A stretch of 64,000 nucleotides of DNA, from NCBI RefSeq assembly GCF_947623445.1, contig NC_135242.1, positions 6,324,001 to 6,388,000 on the forward strand, in the 5' to 3' direction. The DNA comes from Clavelina lepadiformis. Taxonomy: Eukaryota; Chordata; Ascidiacea; Aplousobranchia; Clavelinidae. The position numbers were made by a program, and so were the translations under genes. Shown here piece after piece: positions 13,056 to 24,693 of the stretch. The notes beneath the pieces were generated by a model that saw nothing but the letters and a program-made list of their open reading frames with translations, was not told where the DNA came from and searched no databases. The first letter of the stretch is position 1, and the number at the start of each line of letters is the position of its first letter.

Positions 13056-16000
13056 ATGGCAACCGAGAGCGAGTTAATTCAACAGATGGCAGATGTCAAG
13101 TTAAATGATGAAGAAAAAGAAACGGTCGCTAATGCATTTGTTGCTGTTGGTAAGATCTTAAAGCTAGTTTTAAAGAAGTGGGTACTTCGTAATTAAATAA
13201 TCATTGTGAAATTAGCATAATTAATCAATAAGCCTTTAGAAATTTAAAAGCAGGATTTTATGTAGTATAAATGTGCGCATTCTTTGACTTTAGACACTAA
13301 CAACAATGGATTCATTGAACAAGATGAGCTGGTTGATCTCTTCAGAATGTGTCAAAATCCTCTCCCTGCTTACAAGATCCGTATGATGATGCAAGAAATG
13401 GACATAAACAAAGATAACAGGCTGAGCATAACGGAAGTTGCGAAGGTATATAAGCACATCTCAACTTGGAGATAATGTTAACTGAATCATGTCACCAACA
13501 TTGTAATTCATAACATGTTTTGTAGTGTTTCAGTTTTTACATCTTGCTTAAAATTGTTTTTGTCTTTGCTTTTGATATAGCTTTATGAAAAACACACTGA
13601 AAATGAAATGGCCAAAACCTTTAAGAAAGCTGTAAAAACTCAACAAGGTATTGTAGCTCATGGTGGCATGTCTCAGTCATCTGCTGAAGGCACTCAGCAT
13701 TCCTACTCTGAAGAAGAATGTCTTGCTTTTACCAACTGGATTGCTAGGGTAAGCAAAAGCATTGTGTTACAATTTTCCTTATACATAAAAAATAACTTGA
13801 AAATTTACTTTATTTAATCATTTCTTCTGAACAAGAATGTCAAAACTATTTGTGAAAGTGAATTTTAATTCAGTGTAATTTGTTGCTGTAGACTTAAATT
13901 GATGACATGTTTATCCAATATATGTTCTCAAAACTTATCTTTTCTCTGAGGCTTGTAGATTGTGGCTGTGAAATGAGTGTTATAATTGCCACTATGAATG
14001 CGGAAAGAATGTAGTAATTAGTTAAAAATGTTTTTCTTTTAAGAATGGAAGATTTTTAACCTTACATTAATCTAAATAGATCTTTCAAAGCGAAAAAAAA
14101 CTTACAGTTGTACAATGTACAGTGTACACCGTACAGTATGTTTAAATAGATTATTTTTCTCAGAACTTGGCTAAGGATGCAGACTGTAAGGATAAAGTGA
14201 AGGATCTTAAGCCAGAATCATTGTTTAATATCATGGAAGATGGTGTTGTGCTTTGGTGATTTAAATTTCTTTATTCCTATTTGCGGAATTTTGTGTAATG
14301 TAATTTAGTGCTATTGTCACATAAAATAACTGTAATATAATTCTAATATGGTATTGAAACATCTTTTGAAGTGTTTTAATATCATTTTCCCAGCAAAATG
14401 ATCAACTTGTCACAGCCAGAGACCATTGATGAAAGAACTATCAACAAGACTAAGTTAAACGTTTACAAAGTTCAGGTAATACTTTTTAATTCACAAATAG
14501 AATGATGAGCGCAGCATGCCGGCAATACATCGCCTTGCTTCTGGTGGTTTTGGAAATGCACCGACATGGCCGTTGTTTATTGCTTACTTCAAACTCATTA
14601 CCAGCTTCTGAAAATTAAACTTTTGTTGTAATTAACATGTGAACTTATTCTGGCAGGAAAACTTGAACTTAGCTCTGAATTCTTCATCTGCCATTGGCTG
14701 CAGTATTGTCAACATCGGAGCGCAGGACATCAGTGAAGGAAAACCTCATCTCATTTTGGGTCTTCTCTGGCAAATTATCAGAATTGGTCTTTTTGCAAAG
14801 ATTGAACTCATGAAGAATGCTGGTAATTTGTTGTTGAAGATTTGATATTTGCAATTAAAGCTGTTGATAAATGGTATTAAGTATATTAAATTTAGATCAT
14901 ATGATGTTAGTTTGTCATTTTTATCGTTAATATCTTCACTATAATTCACACATTAGTTGCACGTGATAGTAATTGTTTGCTAACATGATTGTTCTATGGA
15001 ATATGTCCTGATCTGCAAAATACTTGCTAAACTGTATAGTCCTACTTGGTTTTGTAACTAGTTTTCTTTTGGTCAAAGTACAGTAGTTAATTTGTCTCAA
15101 AAACAGAAATTGCTGCTCTCCTTGAAGAAGGTGAAACGTTGGAAGATTTGATGAATCTTTCTCCAGAAGAGTTACTTCTCAGGTAGGCCAAGGACAATGG
15201 ATTGTTAACAATAGTATGTGGTTTACTTCAACTGTTCACTAAGTTACAATATTTATTTTCATGAAGTTTATAAAATGTCTGTTTACCCAACACATGGTTG
15301 GCTTCCAACGGCTGTCTCATTTGTATTTACCCACATCAACTACAATTTGTTAGGGATAAAACTTATTTTAAGGTGGATGAACTATCACCTCGCAAACTCC
15401 CCCACTTACCAAAGCCAAGCTGGTGGGAAAAAAATCACCAACTTTAGCGGCGATATCAAAGATTCAGTCGCTTATGTCTGCCTGCTTGAACAGATTCAGC
15501 CCGTAGATGAAGAAACAAAGCAGTATGAACTGACACCTCCAATTACTGCAGACACCACGGTAACTGTCTAAACCAATGATTCTTAACATATGGCTTATGA
15601 CCCATAAGGTTGGTCACAGGAGCAATCTCATTGGGTCACTATACAATCATGCTATCTATCACTGAAGTTGATGTTGGTTAGATTGAATTGACATGGCAAA
15701 GAAAATTGTGTAGCCATAGATTTTTTTCACATCACACAAGGGAGTTATGGTTTGTGTGCATTATTTATATGGACATGGTGCATACACACACACACATATG
15801 CTCACATACAATTGTTGTTTTAACATAATACCTATGTTTTCATAAGATGGTTATTATTCAGTAAAAATGCAACATACAATTGTCGTTAGTTAACAGCCTG
15901 TAGCTCAAAAAGGGCACCATTTTTAGAAAAGCATATAGTTAAAATACTTGAGTTTTTTCTAATACAAAATCACCATTAAGGAACTAGCATTATTCCTGCA

Positions 16001-19000
16001 ACACTGTTCATATTAATGTAAACAGTCTGGTACCTGCTTTCTTTCCAAAGTAGTTTGTGTACTACAATCTGTATGAATTCAGGAAAACATGGATCCTAGT
16101 ATTGCGATTGGGGGTCACAGTTGGTGAGCCCTGGTTTGAACACAAGTATCTCATTTGTTGAGACATAAGCCTCATCACTGAGAATTTTGCATTGAAAAAA
16201 TTATTTTTCTAATCTAGGATGATGTCAGTCATTTAACACAGCTTGATTTAGTTTTGCATGCCATTGCTTATACAGAAATAATAGCCTTAGCTTCTTTTAA
16301 CATAGGCACCCGACAATCTTGCACGTGCGGAAAAAATGCTTAAGTCTGCCGACCGACTTGGCTGTCGTGAGTTTGTCACTTCAAAAGATGTTGTCAAAGG
16401 AAATGCGAAACTAAACATGGCTTTCGTGGCCAACCTCTTCAACACTCATCCTGCACTTAAAAAGGTTGAAATTGACGAAGCTCTCATAGGTAAACAAGAT
16501 CTTCAGTTTTCATCATTTTAATGTTTTATAAATTCGATAATCAGCTTTGTTAAGTTTAGTGTAACAACTGTGTTTATAGAGGAAACTCGAGAGGTAAAGA
16601 CATTCAGAAACTGGATGAACAGCTTGGGTGTGTCACCACGTGTTTATAACTTCAACAAGTATGTAGCAAGCATACAATGAATTTTGCAAATGCTTTGATG
16701 GCTCGCATTATGTTGTCCAAGTTTATACCATTGCCTCCTTGCTTTATGCTATTTCTTTTTATGTACAGCGACTTAAAGGATGGCCTTGTACTGCTCCAGC
16801 TCTACGGCCATCTTGATGACCAGGTTGTGAATTGGAATAAGGTCAACAAGCCTCCATTTACTATGATGGGTAATTGTCACCAAATGTAGGAAAAACGTTT
16901 TGAATATATTTCGTTGACCAGAAAAACAATGATAAAAGTCAATCTCAGCGATGAAGGATGTCTTTCTTTTTTAACTTAATCTCTTTTTTAATTTAACTTG
17001 ATAAGGTACATTTCTTAATGCAGGTGGAAACATGAAAAAGCTGGAAAACTGCAATTATACGGTTGATCTTGGCAAAAAACTGAAATTCAGTCTTGTTGGA
17101 ATTGATGGCTCTAATATTAACCAGGGAGACAACACACTTACATTGGGTCTTGTGTGGCAGCTTATGAGATAGTGAGTTCTTTGCTCTTACACTGCTATCC
17201 AAACTATCATTGTAGGAGTAATGTGCGTTGATGTATATTTTTTCATATGTTGTATTTTCTCCTACCTTGTTGTTTGCGTTAAAACTAATATATTTTCTTG
17301 CGCTCCGCACAAAAGGTTTTAAAGTAAACAGTATCATTATCCTGCGTTTTTTATCGACATTTTAAAATGTTTCAGTTACACGCTGAAGATCTTGCAAGAC
17401 ATTAGTGAGCAAGATACACCTGCAAAGGACAAAGAAATCATTGCTTGGACAAATGAGAAGCTGACAGCCAATGGAAAAGAAACCAGGATTTCATCATTTA
17501 AGGTAGAGGTTTATGAGATCTTTTATCTAGATTTCAGTGCGGTAAAAATCAGTATAGTTCAACAAAGCTTGTTCGTCAAATTTAAATCTGGAACCACAGC
17601 GATTATGTTTTCTTTAACACAAGTAAATACAAGAATGAAGGCAATTTATCCTATACAAAAAGTAGTAAAAATTCCACAGAAAATGATAAGGTACAATGCA
17701 ATTCCCGTCCAAGACATGTTCAAATTTCTTATCAGATTTTGTGCTGTTACCAACAACCAAACATGTTGCGGTATCTTTTGCCAATTGTCCAATCCAAGGT
17801 TTTTCCTACAACTTTCATGACAAGAATGTACAATAATCTTTTTACTTTTTAGCTAATGCTGGACGTGTACAATATAACACGTCATCATCAAAACACCAAA
17901 CTTTTTATTTGGGTAACCAGTACCCAGATAGTCGCTTTTAAAGCAGGGACAAGTGTTACATACATTATACATGCATAAAAACATCAAACAAAACACTATT
18001 TATCTTGTCGCAATTGATCCAGTGAGTAATAGTTTTGGTTTCATTTTCATCTTATCCAATCATTAAAGGTCATTTTGCATCATAAAGTTTGTTGTCGATG
18101 CTGCAAAACCACATCTCAGCTATTGTCTTGTACGTGAGTTGGGAGTGTTAGATGTTGCCTGGTCTCGGTTTGCTCTTATTGCCATTTAGGGCAGATTATG
18201 TTTTTCTAAAAGAAACTTCGTGATAGATTTGAGTACTTCGCTAATTTTTTGCTTATTAAACTTAGTTAGCCATGTCTGTGGACAAGTTACTTTGTGTCCT
18301 GCTGGGTTGCTCCCAAACATTGGTTGCGTTGACTGCTTGCCAACTAGATGAGCACAATTTATGCCTTGGGTTGTTGAGACAATTTACTATGGTCATTTTA
18401 ACTTACAACAACTCACCCTGACTTGACTTATCTTATGTGAGTTCAACTGACTCTTGGTCAGTTGAACTCAGGAAAATTCAATATTTGTTCATTCCTTAAC
18501 ATTTGCTGCGGTTTGTCTCATAAGTGTAAGTTGTCAAGCTGTAGGCTGTTACATGGTTTAAAGTGGTTATCCTGGGCTTGGTGAATAGTAAATACTATTT
18601 TTTTTGATTCAAGTGTGTATGAAAACATGAACTGTCATAGTACAGTTATACAATATTTAAAGACTTACCTGTGGTGTTTTTTACCGCTGAGCATTAACAC
18701 TGAACAAAATAGTTTACAGGTTTTGTTTGCACATAAGAATGTGTTTAGTATAAACCTGAACACATGAAACAATATCTCTTAATATAAAAGAAATCGATGC
18801 ACATTGTTTCTCTATCAAGTACACCAAGTGTCATATTTCTTTGACAAATAATGTTCAATATTGATTGCTGAGCTAGCCCATAATGCTAACAGTGATCAAA
18901 TTTTGTCTCTCCAAATATTTGCTGGTGCCTCAGCAGTTCGTATGGGCCGTCGTATACATTTTGCGCAAATGGGAAGTAGTTGTGGTAACGGTTACCCCAC

Positions 19001-19854
19001 AAAGATGAAATGTAAATATTTCTTACCTGCATAAATTTACTGAGCGCTATTTGTCAATAATGCCGGTGTTATAATGTGCCATGCGACATGCTCTTCATAC
19101 GAGATATTTAAGCGTTGAGGTCACAGGCATGACCAATGTTGCCTTTTGGGTAAGTGGGTAAGATAAGGCCAAGAAGGTAGATATAAAACATATGAAACAA
19201 CAAGTTGTGCACAAGGCTATCATAAAGCTCTGTAGTCACTACTCACTACACTATTCTGCCATAGAAGGAATAATCGCTTGTTTCATTTCATCAGGATTCA
19301 TCCGTCACCACCTCTCATGTTGTAATCGATCTCATTGACTGCATCGCACCAGGAAAAGTTAACTATGACATCATCAACCCTGGAAACTCGGAGGAAGAAA
19401 AAATCAGCAATGCTAAGTAAGCTAGATGGAATCTGTATTGGAACAGTGCTCGATGCCTAGTTAGAGTTGTTATTTTGCTGATACCTGGGCTATACAAATG
19501 TGGTTATTGTATCTTAATGCTACTTGGGGCATTCTACATTTTTTCAAATACTGAAATATAGCAAACCTAAGCGAAGTCAGCTGAAAAAAACTTTCGTTAA
19601 TTTGCATTTTGGTTCCAAGCTGCAAGGTGGCTACTTATAATAAAGTCATCGCACAGTTTCCATAGTTTTTAACTTGTACAATTTTCAGGTATGCCATTTC
19701 CATGGCTCGTAAAATTGGCTCAAAGATTTATGCTCTTCCTGAAGATCTTGTAGAACCAAATCCAAAGATGGTGATGACTGTGTTTGCATGTCTCATGGCA
19801 ACAGCCATGGACAACGCTAAGAATGAAGCCCCAGCAGAAGAGGAAGCGCAATAA
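13056..19854 (+). CDS. PLS (fimbrin): Plastin/fimbrin actin-bundling protein, complete, 15 exons, 647 aa
   Basis: Exons: 13056-13149, 13294-13445, 13581-13748, 14164-14255, 14394-14475, 14657-14822, 15107-15182, 15373-15559, 16306-16489, 16580-16658, 16769-16869, 17024-17171, 17376-17502, 19295-19416, 19689-19854. All junctions are GT-AG and the frame closes (1944 nt). The N-terminus has two EF-hands with canonical loops [12 protein letters not shown] and [12 protein letters not shown] (about residues 32-43 and 68-79). Four calponin-homology domains in two tandem actin-binding modules follow, with plastin blocks such as [78 protein letters not shown] and [10 protein letters not shown]. Length fits the family (about 630 aa). 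It cross-links F-actin in microvilli, leading edges and similar structures; Ca2+ on the EF-hands usually weakens bundling. Vertebrates have three paralogues; only this copy is visible here. The start is the first ATG in frame, with the EF-hand 30 residues downstream. Confidence 0.97.
15574..16133. mobile_element. Possible old hAT-like insertion in plastin intron 8
   Basis: The boundaries CAATGATTCTTAAC and the right end GTGAGCCCTG resemble weak hAT-type ends. The flanks GTCTAAAC (15566-15573) and GTTTGAAC (16134-16141) agree at six of eight positions. The evidence is much weaker than for the other elements; it could be coincidence. A short CA run (15784-15796) lies inside. Confidence 0.35.
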
Positions 19855-22447
19855 CTCATCCATAGAGATGTGTGGGATCTGATAGGATTCCAATTTTCTG
19901 AAGAAGTTATTCTTGACAAAAATTAACATTACATTTTGCAATTGGATGCGCAAAGCATTCCGTTAATCTAAAGTAGCTAGCTCGCCCGCTTGTTGTTTGC
20001 TACCTTCCATACTCTACTTGTTTAAATTAAACGTTATGGTTGCGTGCACTATCAATCTCCAGGCTAAATCATGCGTGTGATTAGACATTTTATATATTTT
20101 ACACTTTCAAATGTACTTTTTTTTATTACTTTTCATCAGTGTGTTAGTAGTAATCATTCCATTTCCGCTGCATTAAGTTTCATTTCAAATGACGAAATAT
20201 TCCAATGATATAGCAGGTCGTATTTGCCGCGGTGATTCGTTGGCGTATCCTTTAAAATTGCACTTCTGTAATATCGAAACTTCGTTCTGTTCAAGAAAAA
20301 AACTAAGAAAATTCGTTTTCCTGCTATTGATATAATTAATTGTAATAAGTCTGCGTCGTGCAATATCAATTTGTATCAACTGGACGAACTCGTGGAGTCG
20401 CTTCCTGTCTTCTTTTAGTATTAATCCTACTTGGTAACTCCTTTGTTCTTGTGTTTATTAAAGCATTTATCTGTATGCAGAATTTACATTTTGCCTGGTA
20501 CGCTGGAGTTGTTTGAAAAAATAGCAACGTTACTTCACCAAACGTGTCTGAGTCAGACTACCGTAAGGTGTGTGGTGAATGTAGAAAGATTTACTTTGAG
20601 GAAACTTCTCTCAGGTGTTTCCTGCGTGGTTCAGCGTTCGCGCCCTTGTGACTAAGCGCTGTTTCGATGCAACAATGTTTTATCATGTGGTCTACGTGGA
20701 TACAGGAAAGACATCTTGAGCCAGGTTAAAAACTTACGTTGGGAAATGACCGGTTACATCGTAGGTAAGCTGGTGTTTCCTTTAAAGGGATGAACATGCT
20801 TACTTTTCTAGAATATTGTGTAAATCAGGGAGATTCCACGTAAACGCAGTTGCTGGTAAAAGTGGAATTTGAAGGCAAGTATTACTGGCTTGCCGCCACA
20901 CGCGCATGTCAGAATTCCCCATTTTTTGATTGGTCTACCTTCAGTCACCAGCAGTACTTCTTAATACCTCGCATCCAACTATAGACTACTACAGTAACTC
21001 TTTCAGACAATAGAAAGTGTCGTTTCGGAGTATTTAGATTGTGGGACAAAGTTTCTCAGAGAAAAATCATAGCTTAACTTGAAATGTTTTGGGCACGGTT
21101 GCTCACTCAATTACGAATTTTTTTGTCAGCTTTTAGTATGCATCGACGACAAGAAAATTTTAGTCTTTTATTTATGTTCACAAACATACAATGCAGCTAT
21201 TATGCTTTCGGTCATCAGCCATGACCTGTGAGGAAATAATTGTACAATGCTTCTTGATATACCGCAGTGTTGGATGTTTAAACAGATTACGACGGCAACA
21301 AACTTAGGAAACGTATTTCTTATTAATCTTGTTTTTTTTATGAAACAGAACGCGAGACAACAACAACAATTCTTTCAGAACATTTGAAACAAATATATCA
21401 ATAGACTGATCGAGATTGTGCAGCATGCTGTGTATTAAGTATTTGTAAAAATTCTACTTTTTTACCAAAAAATTCTAATTCCTTTCTGACCAACAACTCA
21501 ATCAGTTTAGGTTAATTTAGTTCAATTACTAAGGAAAAATAGCATCGACGAGACGGTTATACAAACGCAATGACGCAGTTACCGCATTTTTGCCTAAATT
21601 AGTTCGCGCCTTTAAGTAAATTTAACGCGTTTCGTCACGACACCAGCAAGATATTCCAAATTTATTTTTGTTTGGGTATTTTTGGTAGTGCAAAGCCAAT
21701 CACATGACATGAATGGAGATGCTTTTTCCAGAGATTCCAGCTTTTATTTCTGAATTCGGCACAACTATATCAAGAAATCAGACCAGGCTATATATACAGG
21801 TAATAAATAATTTCTTAAGTAAAGTGAAAGCAATCAATCAGAGGAGTAATGTAAAAGCAAAGCAGGATAACTTGCTATGGAAAGTCAGTTTAAGGTGAAG
21901 TAATCTAGTCATTAGCAGCAATGCAGTTGTGTTTATGAATAAGGCGTTGTCCAATTGAAACGAACTGTTAAGGTTACAAACAAAGCATAAGTGGTTACTG
22001 TAATGGAATGTAGTCATGTTAGACAACTCAAAAATTTATTTTTCGTTATAGTTTGGTTCTTGTTTTACAGGTTATACTGACAACATATTTTCATTATAAA
22101 ACCCTTGTTTGGTCAAATGCTAAGCATCTCATATTATTGTAGACTGTGACAGATATAAAATTACTTTGAAACATACAGAATCTGCCTGGATTGGAAATCT
22201 GGAATAGGTAAGACAAAATATTTTACTTTCCACATAAAGATACTACCTAAAGGCTATAGCTGAAAAAGTAAACAGAGTTTAGCCTAAACACAAAAAAGTT
22301 TACACAATTAAATCTTTGTAGAAAAGATTTTCTATAATTTGATTTTACGTTTATTCTTACCAAGGGCTGAGTTAGGTTAAAATTACCCAGAAACAGACAA
22401 TAAGCTGTGTCCACTTTTTTCATTGCGATATTTGTTTTGAAAAAGTG
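19855..22447. other. Interval between plastin and TMR-C; possible upstream mini-exons
   Basis: No open frame long enough for the ~365-nt TSP1 exon seen in TMR-A, -B and -D occurs on the plus strand here. Two short candidates have matching phases: 21713-21799 (ATG start, ends at gtaata, phase 0) and 22179-22207 (29 nt between cag and gtaaga, phase 0 in, phase 2 out). They could join to the exon that contains 22459 as an alternative 5' end of TMR-C, but they encode no signal peptide and are speculative. The plastin 3' untranslated region must occupy the first part; no AATAAA is evident close to the stop. Confidence 0.3.
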
Positions 22448-23875
22448 ATGTCCGACAGAAGACGTAACTTCAATAGAAGAAGAAACATAAATAGGAACAT
22501 TAACAGACAGGGGCAAAATGACGAAAAACCTTCATTTCCACCACTAACTGCATCGTTAACATCGACCCCCTTATCGCTACCAGAATCGACAACTTTGTTG
22601 ACAACAGGATCCTTGGCTGTTACTACAGGTTGCAGACAATTGTTGAAGCTGCGTAGTTTTAACTTCTTATAGTAATTTCTCATCTTCCTGCATCAAGAAG
22701 ATCTTCCGCAGGAGCAAGTGTAAAAACGAGTTCTTCTTTTTCACCAGGTCATACTCTTCTTCCTTCTGATTTCAACTCGCATTCTTCTTCTCATCCACAT
22801 CCACCCATCACACCGCTTTCAAACCCCACGATCAGCCCCACTATTTTAGGAGCTTCACTGGGAGCCCTGCTACTGTTTGCGATAACTGTGGTGGCGATAG
22901 TGATGACAAGATGCAGTCGGTAGGAATACGTTTATGCCGTCTAACTTACCTTGGATTGCTTTCTAATACTCGATATTGTCTATAAGCCGATCTCAAATTT
23001 CTGAGCCTAAACATTAATCTTACAAATAAGTGCTTTACTCTAACCCGTGTTTTTTATTATTAGATCTAAAAGATCGTCAAAAGTGACGCAGGAACCTGCT
23101 ATAGCTACATTCAGTTCACGTGACATGCAAACGACAACATCCGGTCACTCACTGCCATTAGCTGATTTCTACATCCGTGAAAGTGCTACTACCAACAACC
23201 TTTCAGTTCAACCAGAACATCAAAATCATCTCAACCACCTCAACGTTACACAGAATGCTAGTATCTACGTTGGAAAACACTCTGTTTGCAAATTTCCGAT
23301 TAGCCTGAGACAGACGAAGAGAAACCTCCAAATTAACAAAGAAATCTCCAAAAGTCCAATTTTTAATCGTTATAAAGAAGTAAACGATTTCGCAAGCAAT
23401 CCTAACTTTAATGAGAGACGTTATGTCAATATTAATGAAGGTAAGTGCTGAATAACGGTGGTTAAGCACAATAGCCTACTACTATATCATGTGCTTTTCA
23501 TGACTTTTTGAAAGAATTGCTGTACCGAAAGCTAAACTTCTTTCTATTAAAATACAGCTTTTTTTATAGCACCAGTTTCACCGCAAAGTGAAGAGGACGA
23601 TTACATATTTCCTGATTACTATCCCGCACAAAATGTACCAAGAAGGGAATTATATCAAAACTTTCCTTCCATTTTGAAAGACGGTAAGTCGTGGCATTTT
23701 CTATAACTTTCAGTCTGCTGGAAGAGAGCATGACAAGCTCTGACCTGTTTTCTTTACATAAACCAACGTAATTCAACAATGACTTGTTTGATGAAACTTT
23801 GCAGATGAGAACGTTTACCTTCAGCCACAATCAGCTTCTGACAGAGACAACAATTATATTTCATTCATTGATTAG
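22448..23875 (+). CDS. TMR-C: membrane protein paralogue with Tyr-rich tail, TSP1 ectodomain not found
   Basis: Exons: 22448-22628, 22712-22919, 23064-23440, 23570-23683, 23805-23875 (951 nt, 316 aa if the ATG at 22448 is used). The N-terminal 60 residues are Arg/Asn-rich, then Ser/Thr/Pro-rich. A Ser/Pro-rich stalk follows, then a transmembrane helix at about 105-125 (ILGASLGALLLFAITVVAIV) with a basic stop. The tail is long (about 190 aa) and has many tyrosines: DFYIRES, NRYKEV, RRYVNINE, DDYIFPDYY, ELYQNF, NVYLQPQ and NNYISFID just before the stop. The helix exon and final exon match TMR-A, -B and -D in phase and in motif (NVYLQP versus LYLEP and VYMQP). One extra tail intron is present. 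There is no signal peptide and no TSP1 repeat upstream, so either the true 5' exons are unrecognised, the protein is short, or the gene is decaying. The start is therefore uncertain; the tail exons are well supported. Confidence 0.7.
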
Positions 23876-24047
23876 CTAATTTTTAAACAGTGTTTGCACA
23901 AAATGATGTTGTATCAGTTTTAAAATTCAGGAAGGGCCTCGTCAGCTCTCGGTTACTCGGAGAGATGAGGCTCCATCTGTTGCTACTTTTAGTGTTGCTG
24001 TTTATTTTTTTGCTTTGCTTGTTTTCATTTTATGCGGGATGTGAGTG

Positions 24048-24053
24048 AATAAA
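24048..24053 (+). terminator. Polyadenylation signal AATAAA for TMR-C
   Basis: AATAAA lies about 170 bp after the TMR-C stop, in the short gap between the tail-to-tail TMR-C and TMR-A genes. Confidence 0.6.
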
Positions 24054-24455
24054 ATTTTGTCGGTGAAACTTTATGCTAAACATTTTTTTTATCAACGTAT
24101 CAATTACATACGGCAGCGGTAATTGTACTTGGGGTCTTTCAGTTTTTCTGTAATTGCGGTCATCTTGTTGCGAGTTTATTAACACCAAAAACTTTTAACA
24201 ACGGATATATGTGGACAAACACTTCAATGGCAAAAAAAGCAGAAACGAAATAGATTAAAAACTGTAAGATAAAAATAATAAATTTTGTAATCGCATAATT
24301 TCAAGTAAGAAGTGCAAAATCTTTGGTTGAACAACATTGGAATCAAGCACAACTTTTTTGATGAACCAATAAAACACACAGTAATCCTTAATTATTAGAT
24401 GCCCATGAAAGAACAAGACATTTTTCGTCGTCAACATAGAGTTCGAATCATGTTG

Positions 24456-24461
24456 TTTATT
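24456..24461 (-). terminator. Polyadenylation signal AATAAA (minus strand) for TMR-A
   Basis: Plus-strand TTTATT, that is AATAAA on the minus strand, about 230 bp past the TMR-A stop. Together with 24048-24053 it places both 3' ends within a gap of about 0.4 kb. Confidence 0.5.
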
Positions 24462-24693
24462 TGCACATAATCGTGAAAAGTAGACGGTTGGCTATACGCG
24501 GACATCGTTATACGTCATTGCAAAAGACGATTTTTGCACGTTGTATAAATCGAGAAATTACTCACGCCAAACGTGCCTTGCGGTGTGATTTAAATATTTT
24601 GCGTTTTTTTGCTCTTTTCTACAATAAAGTTACAACCTCATGTGTCTGGATTGTCCGGTATGAGTAAAAGCATTTTGTTTGCGGGTAATTTTT

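Noticed and set aside
20431..20655. Cys-bearing plus-strand frame considered as a TSP1 exon of TMR-C
   Set aside because: It lacks the W-x-x-W and CxxxCG pattern and its ends do not give the expected phases.
24438..24450. tRNA B-box-like gttcgaatc
   Set aside because: No matching A box or cloverleaf arms could be drawn around it.
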